64,000 nt of DNA, from contig NZ_JAKGGD010000002.1 of assembly GCF_021556615.1 (NCBI RefSeq), positions 610,460 to 674,459 of the forward strand, read 5' to 3'. Under the pieces are notes generated by a model, which worked only from the letters and a program-made list of their open reading frames with translations, had not been told where the DNA came from and made no database searches. The stretch's first letter is position 1, and every line of letters begins with the position of its first letter. A program made the position numbers and the translations under genes. Origin of the DNA: Paracoccus salsus. Lineage in GTDB: Bacteria; Pseudomonadota; Alphaproteobacteria; Rhodobacterales; Rhodobacteraceae. Positions 47,527 to 55,577 of the stretch are shown piece after piece.

Positions 47527-49368
47527 ATGGCGACGTATTTTGGCGACAACAACAACAACACCATCATCGGCGGCGCAGCCGCGGACCTGATCTACGGGTT
47601 CGGAGGCAATGACAGCCTGGGCGGCGGCGGCGGCACCGACACCATCTATGGCGGGTCCGGCAACGACACGATCCGGTCCAGCGGGGCGGGGGTCTATGAC
47701 GGGCAGGACGGAAACGACTACGTCTATGCCGGTCTCGGCACGCCCGAGACGCTGCGCGGCGGGGCCGGGACGGACTGGCTGAACACCACGACCTTCAACG
47801 GCGACTACACCGTCAACCTGACCACCGGCCTGACCAACTGGGCCGGCGAAAGCTTCACCCAGTTCGAGAACCTTGTGACCGGGTCTGGCAACGACAACCT
47901 GACCGGGACGACCGGCGACAACATCATCTATAGTGGCCTCGGCAACGACACCGTCGACGGGCTGGCCGGTAACGACTACATCTATGGCGATGCCGGCAAT
48001 GACAGCCTGATCGGCGGCGGCGGCACCGACACCATCTATGGCGGGTCCGGCAACGACACGATCCGGTCCAGCGGGGCGGGGGTCTATGACGGGCAGGACG
48101 GAAACGACTACGTCTATGCGGGTCTCGGCACGCCCGAGACGCTGCGCGGCGGGGCCGGAACCGACTGGCTGAACACCACGACCTTCAACGGCGACTACAC
48201 CGTCAACCTGACCACCGGCCTGACCAACTGGGCCGGCGAAAGCTTCACCCAGTTCGAGAACCTTGTGACCGGGTCTGGCAACGACAACCTGACCGGGACG
48301 ACCGGCGACAACATCATCTATAGTGGCCTCGGCAACGACACCGTCGACGGGCTGGCCGGTAACGACTACATCTATGGCGATGCCGGCAATGACAGCCTGA
48401 TCGGCGGCGGCGGCACCGACACCATCTATGGCGGGTCCGGCAACGACACGATCCGGTCCAGCGGGGCGGGGGTCTATGACGGGCAGGACGGAAACGACTA
48501 CGTCTATGCCGGTCTCGGCACGCCCGAGACGCTGCGCGGCGGGGCCGGAACCGACTGGCTGGATACGACGACGTTCAATGGCAACTACCGCGTCGACCTG
48601 AGCACGGGCCTGACCAACTATGCCGGCGAAAGCTTCACCCAGTTCGAGAACCTGCGCTCTGGCGGGGGCAACGACACGCTGCTGGGGACCAACGGCGCCA
48701 ACCAGATCCGTGGCGGTGATGGAAACGACGTGCTTGGCGGGCGCGGCGGCAATGACCGCCTCTATGGCGATAACGGCAACGACCGTCTGTCCGGTCATGG
48801 CGGGAACGACTACATGCGCGGCGGCAATCACAACGACACGCTGAACGGCGGGTCCGGCAATGATCGCGCCTATGGCGACGCAGGCAATGACCTGTTGCTG
48901 GGTGGCAGCGGCAACGACTTCCTGCATGGCGGCACCGGCGATGACACGCTCAATGGCGGGTCGGGTAACGACACGCTGGCTGGCAGCAGCGGGCGCGATG
49001 TCATGATCGGCGGCGGCGGAAACGATGTCTTCCGCTTCTACAGCACGTCCGATTCCCCCTACGGCGTCACGAGCGCCTATGACAGGATCGAGGACTTCCA
49101 GGGCGCCGGGATCAACTGGTTCGGCACCACCGAAGACAGGATCGACCTGTCCGCCATTGATGCGAATGTCAACCTGGCCGGCAACCAGGCCTTCGTCTTC
49201 AATGGGACCACCGCAGGCGGCGCAGGCACGATCTGGATGCAGAATGTCGGCGGCGAGACGTGGTTGCGGGTCAACACCGACAGCGATGCGGCGCCCGAGA
49301 TGACCGTCAGGATCGTCGATGGCCTGTCGGATGCGAACGACTACTGGGCGGGTGACTTCATTCTCTGA
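47527..49368 (+). CDS. RTX (haemolysin-type calcium-binding repeat) protein
   Basis: Protein of 613 aa composed almost entirely of glycine- and aspartate-rich RTX repeats (GGxGNDTL type), which form calcium-filled beta rolls outside the cell. Residues about 39-300 are two nearly identical 130-residue units plus part of a third; about 390-500 are classic nonapeptide repeats; the last ~120 resemble the C-terminal secretion domain of serralysin-like proteins and end in DFIL, a type I secretion-like tail. I see no protease, lipase or toxin domain, so a structural or adhesive role is more likely. Type I secretion genes are not nearby. The ATG at 47527 has a GGGAG site; the frame is open upstream without homology. 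Confidence 0.85.
   Translation: MATYFGDNNNNTIIGGAAADLIYGFGGNDSLGGGGGTDTIYGGSGNDTIRSSGAGVYDGQDGNDYVYAGLGTPETLRGGAGTDWLNTTTFNGDYTVNLTTGLTNWAGESFTQFENLVTGSGNDNLTGTTGDNIIYSGLGNDTVDGLAGNDYIYGDAGNDSLIGGGGTDTIYGGSGNDTIRSSGAGVYDGQDGNDYVYAGLGTPETLRGGAGTDWLNTTTFNGDYTVNLTTGLTNWAGESFTQFENLVTGSGNDNLTGTTGDNIIYSGLGNDTVDGLAGNDYIYGDAGNDSLIGGGGTDTIYGGSGNDTIRSSGAGVYDGQDGNDYVYAGLGTPETLRGGAGTDWLDTTTFNGNYRVDLSTGLTNYAGESFTQFENLRSGGGNDTLLGTNGANQIRGGDGNDVLGGRGGNDRLYGDNGNDRLSGHGGNDYMRGGNHNDTLNGGSGNDRAYGDAGNDLLLGGSGNDFLHGGTGDDTLNGGSGNDTLAGSSGRDVMIGGGGNDVFRFYSTSDSPYGVTSAYDRIEDFQGAGINWFGTTEDRIDLSAIDANVNLAGNQAFVFNGTTAGGAGTIWMQNVGGETWLRVNTDSDAAPEMTVRIVDGLSDANDYWAGDFIL
47641..48561 (+). repeat. 390-bp tandem repeats inside the RTX gene
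   Basis: Units 47641-48030 and 48031-48420 differ at only about three bases by my reading; a third copy begins at 48421 and stays identical until about 48561, after which it diverges. Each unit codes for 130 residues. Such identity at silent sites points to recent duplication or gene conversion. Confidence 0.9.
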
Positions 49369-49392
49369 TCTTCAACCCTTGTCGGATCACTG

Positions 49393-49420
49393 GGCGCGGC
49401 CGCAATTGGCCGCGCCTTTT
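49393..49420 (+). terminator. Rho-independent terminator of the RTX gene
   Basis: Perfect 9-bp stem GGCGCGGCC / GGCCGCGCC, 6-base loop, followed by TTTT. Confidence 0.8.
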
Positions 49421-49672
49421 CGCCGTGCCGGCCCGTATCGCGTCTCGCCCCGCGCCGAACTGGCGGAATCGGTGCGCCAGGCCATCCGGGATCCGTCCGG
49501 ACCCGTCGTGATTCCTGACAGGATCGGCGGGCTGGCCCGCATCGTTCGATCCATCAGTCACCTGCGGGCGGGCCGTCTTCGCGGCTGCCAATCCTGCCGT
49601 CGCCCAGGCCCCTGGTGTCTGCGTCGTTCTGCGCGGGTCCGCCTGAGCCCGAGGGACAATCCTCTTTTTCTG

Positions 49673-49701
49673 TTGCAGCAATTTCGGGAAAGGCGTATTC
49701 G
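49673..49701 (+). promoter_or_regulatory. Candidate promoter of serC
   Basis: TTGCAG, a 17-bp spacer and TATTCG. Transcription would begin near 49708, just before the two hairpins of the serC leader. Confidence 0.4.
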
Positions 49702-49710
49702 CGGCGGTGG

Positions 49711-49756
49711 GACACCCCTCCCCAACGAGGGGCTTTTAGCTGGAAGGCTGAGTCAC
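49711..49756 (+). ncRNA. Putative serC leader RNA motif
   Basis: Two small hairpins lie directly before the serC start: CCCCTC / GAGGGG with a 6-base loop followed by CTTTT, then a 5-bp stem (TTAGC / GGCTGA side) with the purine-rich loop TGGAAG. This arrangement matches the described alphaproteobacterial serC motif before serC-serA as I recall it. Its ligand is unknown. Confidence 0.55.
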
Positions 49757-50902
49757 ATGACTGATCCGACGATCCCGGCCGCGCGGCCGGAAAATCCGCG
49801 TTTTTCCTCGGGCCCCTGCGCCAAGATCCCCCATTACAGGCTGGACATGCTTGCCGACGCCCCGCTGGGCCGTTCGCATCGGGCCGCCATCGGCAAGGCG
49901 AAGCTGGCAGAGGCGATCGACCTGACCCGCGAGGTCCTTGGCATACCGGCGGATTACCGCATCGGCATCGTGCCGGCCTCGGACACCGGCGCCGTCGAAA
50001 TGGCGATGTGGACCATGCTGGGCGCGCGCCCCGTCGAGATGCTGGCCTGGGAAAGCTTTGGCGAGGGCTGGGTGACGGACGCCGTCAAGCAGTTGAAACT
50101 GGACGCCACCGTCCGCACGGCGGATTACGGTCAGATCGTCGACTTCGCGCAAGTCGATTTCGACAAGGATGTCGTGTTTACCTGGAACGGCACGACTTCG
50201 GGCGTGCGCGTCCCGAACGGCGATGCCATCCCTGCCGGGCGCGAAGGGCTGACCATCTGCGACGCAACCAGCGCCGCCTTTGCGATGGACCTGCCCTGGG
50301 ACAAGCTGGATGTGGCGACCTTCAGCTGGCAAAAGGTGCTGGGCGGCGAGGCCGCGCATGGCATGCTGATCCTGGGACCGCGCGCGGTTGAACGGCTCGA
50401 AAGCTTTACACCCGACCGGCCGCTGCCGAAGATCTTCCGCCTGACCAAGGGCGGCAAGCTGAACGAGGGCATTTTCCGGGGCGAGACGATCAATACCCCT
50501 TCGATGCTGGCCGTCGAGGACTACCTCATCGCCCTGAAATGGGCGAAGGAAATCGGCGGGCTGGATGGTTTGATCGGACGGGCCGACGCGAACGCCGCCG
50601 CCGTTCGGGACTTCATCGCGGACAAGGACTGGATCGCCGATCTGGCCCAGGATCCGGCGACGGCCTCGACCACCAGCGTCTGCCTGAAATTCACCGATCC
50701 GGCGATCAAGGACAGCGCGGCCTTCGCCAAGGCCGTCGCCAAGCGCCTGGAAAGCGAGGGCGTCGCGCTGGACGCCGCGGCCTATCGCGACGCACCGGCG
50801 GGTCTGCGGATCTGGTGCGGGTCGACGGTCGAGACTGCCGACGTCGCAGCCTTGATGCCCTGGATCGAGCACGCCTACCGCGCCGAACTGGCCGCGCAGT
50901 AA
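49757..50902 (+). CDS. serC: Phosphoserine aminotransferase
   Basis: PLP enzyme of serine synthesis; converts 3-phosphohydroxypyruvate and glutamate to phosphoserine, and may act in pyridoxal phosphate synthesis. The PLP-binding Lys is Lys193 in [10 protein letters not shown]. Motifs such as [11 protein letters not shown] near the N terminus match the alphaproteobacterial form. Length is 381 aa from the ATG at 49757; the longer open frame covers the leader RNA and is not coding. serA follows 124 bp later. Confidence 0.94.
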   Translation: MTDPTIPAARPENPRFSSGPCAKIPHYRLDMLADAPLGRSHRAAIGKAKLAEAIDLTREVLGIPADYRIGIVPASDTGAVEMAMWTMLGARPVEMLAWESFGEGWVTDAVKQLKLDATVRTADYGQIVDFAQVDFDKDVVFTWNGTTSGVRVPNGDAIPAGREGLTICDATSAAFAMDLPWDKLDVATFSWQKVLGGEAAHGMLILGPRAVERLESFTPDRPLPKIFRLTKGGKLNEGIFRGETINTPSMLAVEDYLIALKWAKEIGGLDGLIGRADANAAAVRDFIADKDWIADLAQDPATASTTSVCLKFTDPAIKDSAAFAKAVAKRLESEGVALDAAAYRDAPAGLRIWCGSTVETADVAALMPWIEHAYRAELAAQ

Positions 50903-50918
50903 TTGCGTCCCGCGACCG

Positions 50919-50941
50919 CTGGGGGACTTTGCGTCCCCCAG
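50919..50941 (+). terminator. Stem-loop between serC and serA
   Basis: Perfect 9-bp stem CTGGGGGAC / GTCCCCCAG with a 5-base loop. It lacks a T run, so it may modulate read-through rather than stop transcription. Confidence 0.45.
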
Positions 50942-50947
50942 GCCCGT

Positions 50948-50970
50948 TGCAGGATATTTGCATACCGAAG
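50948..50970 (+). repeat. Possible Rhodobacteraceae intergenic repeat element
   Basis: The sequence AGGATATTTGCATACCGAAG after a C/G-rich stem-loop resembles a short intergenic element that I recall as frequent in Rhodobacteraceae genomes. I see only this copy in the window, so the call rests on memory. Confidence 0.3.
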
Positions 50971-51026
50971 ACCAACACAGCGTCTGCGAGGCGGTGCCCG
51001 GGCGCAACTCATGAAGGATGAATGAC

Positions 51027-52616
51027 ATGCCAAAGGTTCTTGTGTCCGACAAGCTGTCGGAAACAGCCGTCCAGATCTTTCGCGATCGCGGCGTCGAGGT
51101 CGACTACATGCCCGACCTGGGAAAGGACAAGGACAAGCTGGCCGAGGTGATCGGCCACTATGACGGGCTGGCCATCCGGTCGGCCACCAAGGTCACCGAA
51201 AAGCTGCTGGAAAAGGCCGAAAACCTGAAGGTCGTCGGCCGGGCCGGCATCGGCGTCGACAACGTGGATATTCCGGCGGCCTCCAGGAAGGGCGTGATCG
51301 TGATGAACACACCGTTCGGCAACTCGATCACCACGGCCGAGCACGCCGTCGCGATGATGTTCGCGGTGGCGCGGCAATTGCCCGAAGCCAGCGCCTCGAC
51401 CCATGCGGGAAAATGGGAAAAGACCCGCTTCATGGGCGTCGAGCTTTTCAACAAGACGCTTGGCGTGATCGGCGCAGGCAATATCGGATCGATTGTCATC
51501 GACCGCGCCCTGGGCCTGCATATGCGCGTTCTGGCTTATGACCCCTTCCTGTCCGAGGATCGCGCCCGCGAAATGGGCGTCACCAAGGTCGAGCTGGACG
51601 ACCTTCTGGCGAAATCCGACTTCATCACCTTCCATGTGCCGCTGACCGACAGGACGCGCAACATCCTGTCGCGCGAGGCCATCGGCAAGCTGAAGAAGGG
51701 CGCGCGGATCATCAACTGCGCGCGCGGCGGCCTGGTCGATGAGGAGGCGCTGGCCGAGGCCCTGAAGGATGGCCGGGTGGCAGGGGCGGCTTTCGACGTC
51801 TTCGCGGTCGAACCGGCCACCGACAGCCCGCTGTTCAACCTGCCCAATGTCGTGGTGACCCCGCATCTGGGCGCCTCGACGACCGAGGCGCAAGAGAATG
51901 TGGCCCTTCAGGTGGCCGAGCAGATGTCGGATTATTTGCTCACGGGGGCCGTGCAGAACGCGCTGAACATGCCTTCGGTAACGGCCGAGGAGGCCGCGGT
52001 GATGGGCCCGTGGATCAAGCTTGCCGGGCATCTGGGCGCGTTTGTCGGCCAGATGACGGAAGAGCCCATCAAGGCGATCAACATCCTCTATGACGGCGTC
52101 GTGTCGGAAATGAACCTGAACGCCCTGAACGCAGCGGTCATCGCGGGCGTGATGAAGGCGACCAACCCGGATGTGAACATGGTCTCGGCGCCGGTCATGG
52201 CGAAGGAGCGTGGCGTCCAGATCGCCACCACCCGCCAGGACAAGGCCGGTGTGTTCGAGGGCTATGTCAAGCTGACCGTGGTGACCGCCAAGCGCGAGCG
52301 CTCGATCGCCGGCACGGTGTTCAGCGACGGCAAGCCGCGCTTCATCCAGATCCGCGGCATCAATATCGACGCCGAGGTCGGCGAGCACATGCTTTACACC
52401 CGCAACAAGGATGTTCCGGGCGTCATCGGTGCGCTTGGCGGGACGCTTGGGGATCTGGGCGTGAACATCGCCAACTTCACCCTTGGCCGCTCATCCACCG
52501 GCGAAGACGCCATCGCCATCCTGTATCTGGACGAGGCGATCAGCGAAGAGGCCCTGGCCGCGCTGCAGAAGACCGGAAAGTTCCTGCAGGTCCGGCCATT
52601 GCATTTCGAAATCTGA
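51027..52616 (+). CDS. serA: D-3-phosphoglycerate dehydrogenase
   Basis: First enzyme of serine synthesis, oxidising 3-phosphoglycerate with NAD. It has the NAD-binding GAGNIGS within a Rossmann domain, an Arg-Glu-His type active site, an intervening domain (about 315-450) and a C-terminal ACT domain for serine feedback. Length 529 aa is the long form. I choose the ATG at 51027 because the AAGGA site sits 8 bases before it; the ATG at 51018 is too close. Confidence 0.95.
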   Translation: MPKVLVSDKLSETAVQIFRDRGVEVDYMPDLGKDKDKLAEVIGHYDGLAIRSATKVTEKLLEKAENLKVVGRAGIGVDNVDIPAASRKGVIVMNTPFGNSITTAEHAVAMMFAVARQLPEASASTHAGKWEKTRFMGVELFNKTLGVIGAGNIGSIVIDRALGLHMRVLAYDPFLSEDRAREMGVTKVELDDLLAKSDFITFHVPLTDRTRNILSREAIGKLKKGARIINCARGGLVDEEALAEALKDGRVAGAAFDVFAVEPATDSPLFNLPNVVVTPHLGASTTEAQENVALQVAEQMSDYLLTGAVQNALNMPSVTAEEAAVMGPWIKLAGHLGAFVGQMTEEPIKAINILYDGVVSEMNLNALNAAVIAGVMKATNPDVNMVSAPVMAKERGVQIATTRQDKAGVFEGYVKLTVVTAKRERSIAGTVFSDGKPRFIQIRGINIDAEVGEHMLYTRNKDVPGVIGALGGTLGDLGVNIANFTLGRSSTGEDAIAILYLDEAISEEALAALQKTGKFLQVRPLHFEI

Positions 52617-52703
52617 GCGTCGCCGGTGCGCCATCCGGTCGGGTGGCGCGCAACCCCTTCTTCCTTGGGGCCTTCACGTGGTGACCGCATCGAAAGGGTC
52701 TTC

Positions 52704-53426
52704 ATGCGCCTTTATGCCATCGGCGATATCCACGGTCAGCTGGATCTTCTGAAAGCCGCGCATGAGCGGGTTTTGCGCGATGGCGGTCCGAACGCCATGA
52801 TCGCGCATGTCGGTGACCTGATCGATCGGGGGCCGGATTCGCGGGGAGTGGTCGAATATCTGATGCGCGGCCAGCAAGAAGGCCGGCCCTGGGTGGTGAT
52901 GCGCGGCAACCACGATCGCTTCCTGCCCGCCTTTCTGCGCATGCCCGACTGGATCGATCCGGGGCTGAGTTCGGGACAGCACTGGGTCGATCATCCGGGG
53001 CTGGGCGCAGCCGAGACGCTGGCTTCCTACGGGCTTGACCCCGAGGCGCCTCGCGACCGGCTGTGGGCCGAAGCACTGCGCGCAGTGCCGACCGGGCACG
53101 CGGATTTCCTGGCCTCGCTGCCGTTATGGTTTCTGCATCCGCAGGCGCTGGTGGTGCATGCGGGCATCCGTCCGGGCATCGACCTGCGCAACCAGGCCGA
53201 GCAAGACCTGGTCTGGATCCGCAAGGGGTTTCTGGATTGCGATGCCGATCACGGAGCGCTGGTCGTTCACGGCCATACCGCGATCAGCACGGCAACCCAT
53301 CACGGAAACCGGCTGAACATCGACGGGGGCGCGGCCTATGGTCGCCCGCTTTGCACGGTTGTGATCGAGGACGGGGAGGTGCATCTTGTCGAGGATGAGG
53401 GCCGCACGCCCCTGTTGCCGGAGTGA
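52704..53426 (+). CDS. Metallophosphoesterase (Ser/Thr protein phosphatase-like)
   Basis: Two-metal phosphoesterase of 240 aa with all family motifs: GDIHGQ at the N terminus, GDLIDRGPDS, GNHD and VHGHT. It resembles the bacterial PrpA/ApaH-like group that acts on phosphoproteins or dinucleoside polyphosphates. The ATG at 52704 follows an AAAGGG-like site. The next gene starts 4 bp after its stop, so they share a transcript. The real substrate is unknown. Confidence 0.88.
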   Translation: MRLYAIGDIHGQLDLLKAAHERVLRDGGPNAMIAHVGDLIDRGPDSRGVVEYLMRGQQEGRPWVVMRGNHDRFLPAFLRMPDWIDPGLSSGQHWVDHPGLGAAETLASYGLDPEAPRDRLWAEALRAVPTGHADFLASLPLWFLHPQALVVHAGIRPGIDLRNQAEQDLVWIRKGFLDCDADHGALVVHGHTAISTATHHGNRLNIDGGAAYGRPLCTVVIEDGEVHLVEDEGRTPLLPE

Positions 53427-53430
53427 TACC

Positions 53431-53901
53431 ATGCTGCGCCTGCTTGCGTTGACTCTGATCCTGTTGCCCCTCGAGGCGCCGGCCGAAGAGGTCGGCAAGG
53501 TCGGGGTGGACTGGATCGGCAACGACGTCATCATCGAGGCGATCCGCGACCCAAAGGTCGGCGGCGTCACCTGTCATCTGGCCTATTTCAGCCGCTCGAT
53601 GCTGGATCGGCTGAGCCAGGGAAACTGGTTCGAGGATCCTTCGAACAGTGCCATCGAATGCGCCCAGACCGGGCCGATCGACCTGAGCCAGGTCCGCCGA
53701 GGGAGCGATGGCGAGGACGTGTTCAGCGAAGGCCGGTCGCTGGTGTTCAAGAGTCTGCGCGTGAAGCGCATCTATGACGAACAGAATCAGGTGCTGATCT
53801 ATCTGGCCCATGCGAACCAGATCACGGAAGGTTCGGCCAAGATGGCGATTTCGACAGTGCCGCTGTTCCGGGCGATTTCCGGCGGACAACCGCAAGACTA
53901 G
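53431..53901 (+). CDS. CreA family protein
   Basis: Small secreted protein of 156 aa with a Sec signal peptide (about 1-18). The body (VDWIGNDVIIEAIRDPKVGGVTCHLAYF and a conserved second Cys in IECAQTGP) matches the CreA family, whose function is unknown. Two conserved cysteines may form a disulfide in the periplasm. It is co-transcribed with the phosphatase gene. Confidence 0.85.
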   Translation: MLRLLALTLILLPLEAPAEEVGKVGVDWIGNDVIIEAIRDPKVGGVTCHLAYFSRSMLDRLSQGNWFEDPSNSAIECAQTGPIDLSQVRRGSDGEDVFSEGRSLVFKSLRVKRIYDEQNQVLIYLAHANQITEGSAKMAISTVPLFRAISGGQPQD

Positions 53902-54023
53902 GCCGCTGCCCGCGCAGAGACGCCGCAGATGCGTGCAATTCATGCAAATGTTGGCGATCCGGTGGACAGAATCAGCCGTGGGGATTAGAAGCCTTGCAGT
54001 CTGACAACAGGTCTGGTGCCCTC

Positions 54024-54371
54024 ATGGAAATGCTCAGTACGCAGGCACAAAATCGCATCGCGAAATATTGCCTGGGCCAAGTCGTGCGTCATCGCGATCG
54101 TCCTTTTCGGGGCGTTATCTTCGATGTCGATCCGGAATTCGCCAATACCCAGGAATGGTATGATTCGATCCCCGAGGATGTCCGGCCTGACAAGAACCAG
54201 CCCTTCTACCATCTTTATGCCGAGACCGAGGCAACCTATTACGTGGCCTATGTGTCCGAACAGAACCTGATCCCCGATCCTTCCGGCGAACCTCTGGAAC
54301 ATCCGGATGTTCCGGACATGTTCGGTGACTTCAGCGACGGACGCTATCCGCTGGCGGGCCGTCTGAACTGA
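54024..54371 (+). CDS. hspQ: Heat shock protein HspQ
   Basis: Small hemimethylated-DNA-binding-like protein of about 115 aa; in E. coli HspQ promotes degradation of a denatured DnaA mutant and acts as a specificity factor for Lon. The core (KYCLGQVVRHRDRPFRGVIFDVDPEF, then QPFYHLYAE and YVAYVSEQNL) is clear. I use the ATG at 54024; the frame is also open from a TTG at 53994. I could not find a convincing RpoH promoter in the 120 bp upstream. Confidence 0.87.
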   Translation: MEMLSTQAQNRIAKYCLGQVVRHRDRPFRGVIFDVDPEFANTQEWYDSIPEDVRPDKNQPFYHLYAETEATYYVAYVSEQNLIPDPSGEPLEHPDVPDMFGDFSDGRYPLAGRLN

Positions 54372-54377
54372 CCGTCC

Positions 54378-54414
54378 GGGGCGCACCGTCGCCACTCATC
54401 GTGGCGAGGTGCCC
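54378..54414. terminator. Hairpin between hspQ and the convergent anti-sigma-factor gene
   Basis: A long imperfect stem with core TCGCCAC / GTGGCGA and outer GGGC...GCCC arms lies in the 74-bp convergent gap. No T run, but the place suggests a bidirectional terminator. Confidence 0.4.
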
Positions 54415-54445
54415 GAAACGATCGGCGGACGACGCGGTCGCGGCG

Positions 54446-54952
54446 TCACGGGTTCGTCGCACGATGCAGGAATGGCACGCTGAACGCCAAGAAATTGCGG
54501 TTTCCCTCGCGATAATAGCACAGCGCCTGCGTCAGGTCCTGGATCAGATACCAGCCGAAGCCGCCTTCAGGCAAATCCTCGGTGTCGATGATCGGCAGGC
54601 CGCGCGGCAGCACGCAGTTCGCCGGCAATGCCACACCGTCGTCCGTGATCGCACAGGCAAGCCCGGATTCGTGCAGAACGATGCTGAGATGGATCGATGG
54701 GATCTGGCTCCGGTCCGGCGCCCCCAGTTGCGTGGCGGCGTGTTCTGCCACGTTGTTCATGACCTCGGCCAGGACCAGTTCAAGCCGGCCAAGCGTGTCG
54801 TCGCTGACCTCGCTGCAAAAGCGTTTGCGGATCTCGATCAGGGTGTCGCGCACGGTCCCCGGGCGCGCAGCAAGCACGCGGTGAAACATCGGCTGGGATC
54901 GCGCCGAAACGCGGCCCTTCAACCCGGCATTCTGCCGTTCGGTAGAGGTCAT
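54446..54952 (-). CDS. Anti-sigma-factor-type serine kinase (HATPase domain, RsbW-like)
   Basis: Predicted GHKL-fold ATP-binding protein of 168 aa. The N box (LAEVMNNVAEHA) and the G-type loop (DLPEGGFGWYLIQDLT) fit RsbW/SpoIIAB-like kinases that phosphorylate a STAS antagonist. It is 5 bp downstream of a STAS gene. No sigma factor or RsbU-type phosphatase is adjacent, so the target of this switch is unknown. Confidence 0.82.
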   Translation of the reverse strand: MTSTERQNAGLKGRVSARSQPMFHRVLAARPGTVRDTLIEIRKRFCSEVSDDTLGRLELVLAEVMNNVAEHAATQLGAPDRSQIPSIHLSIVLHESGLACAITDDGVALPANCVLPRGLPIIDTEDLPEGGFGWYLIQDLTQALCYYREGNRNFLAFSVPFLHRATNP

Positions 54953-54957
54953 TTCCT

Positions 54958-55281
54958 TTACTCCTCATTTTCGGCCTCTGGGCGGATATCGAAGACCGTA
55001 TCCATCCGCGTCAGGCGGAAGACGCGTTCCACATTCGGTGTCAGCCCTTCCAGCGTCAGCGGCAGATCCTCGGACAGCGCCTTGCGCAGGGCGATCATCG
55101 CGCCCAGGCCGGAACTGTCCATGAAATCGACGGCCCCCATCTGCATCACCACGGGCTTGCGGTGGTGAACGACCACCTCGCGCAGATGGTCCTTGAACCG
55201 GGTTGCAATCGCAGCATCGATCCGCGCTTCTCCAACCGCGATGACGAGGGTCGGGCCGGTATCGGTCACGGTCAACTGCAT
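54958..55281 (-). CDS. STAS-domain anti-sigma factor antagonist (RsbV-like)
   Basis: Single STAS domain of 107 aa. The phospho-acceptor region is VDFMDSSGLGAM, with the Ser that the partner kinase would modify. With the following HATPase gene it forms a two-gene partner-switching module. Alternatives such as a role in controlling an enzyme or exopolysaccharide synthesis cannot be excluded. Confidence 0.85.
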   Translation of the reverse strand: MQLTVTDTGPTLVIAVGEARIDAAIATRFKDHLREVVVHHRKPVVMQMGAVDFMDSSGLGAMIALRKALSEDLPLTLEGLTPNVERVFRLTRMDTVFDIRPEAENEE

Positions 55282-55577
55282 TGCAAAACCTCGGGCTGCG
55301 TTCCTTTCGTCCTGACTAGACTCAAAAGGTTACGATCCGGTAAGCGGCGAACGCGTGGCGCGGACGGCGCCCGGGTCGCAACTGATGCTGCCCAAAGTTT
55401 TGGCATCCGGCCCCGCGCGCGCCCGGTCACGCGCGGCCGCGAAGGGAAAAACCCCATGAATTGCCGAACTTTGGTGCAAGAATGCCCCTTCACCGGTGGA
55501 CTTCGCAAAAATGTGCCTCCAATCATCGGGCAGCGAGAAGCCCGCTCGGAGGGCGCCGTCCTGAAACGGGGGGGAAG
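55282..55577. other. 296-bp divergent intergenic region
   Basis: It separates the STAS gene from the ATP-grasp operon and should contain both promoters; I see no strong -35/-10 pair. An imperfect inverted repeat, CCAAAGTTTTGGCA (55392-55405) against TGCCGAACTTTGG (55462-55474), stands out and may be an operator pair. Confidence 0.35.

Larger units (their letters stand above)
49369..49756 (+). other. 388-bp gap between the RTX gene and serC
   Basis: It holds the RTX terminator, a candidate promoter and the serC leader RNA, listed separately. Between about 49421 and 49670 I see nothing recognisable. Confidence 0.5.

Noticed and set aside
47641..48561. CRISPR array
   Set aside because: Repeats are 390 bp, contiguous and in a coding frame without spacers; they are protein repeats.
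47419..48927. 502-aa minus-strand open frame through the RTX gene
   Set aside because: Antisense image of the RTX repeats; only the sense strand gives calcium-binding repeats, a ribosome site and a terminator.
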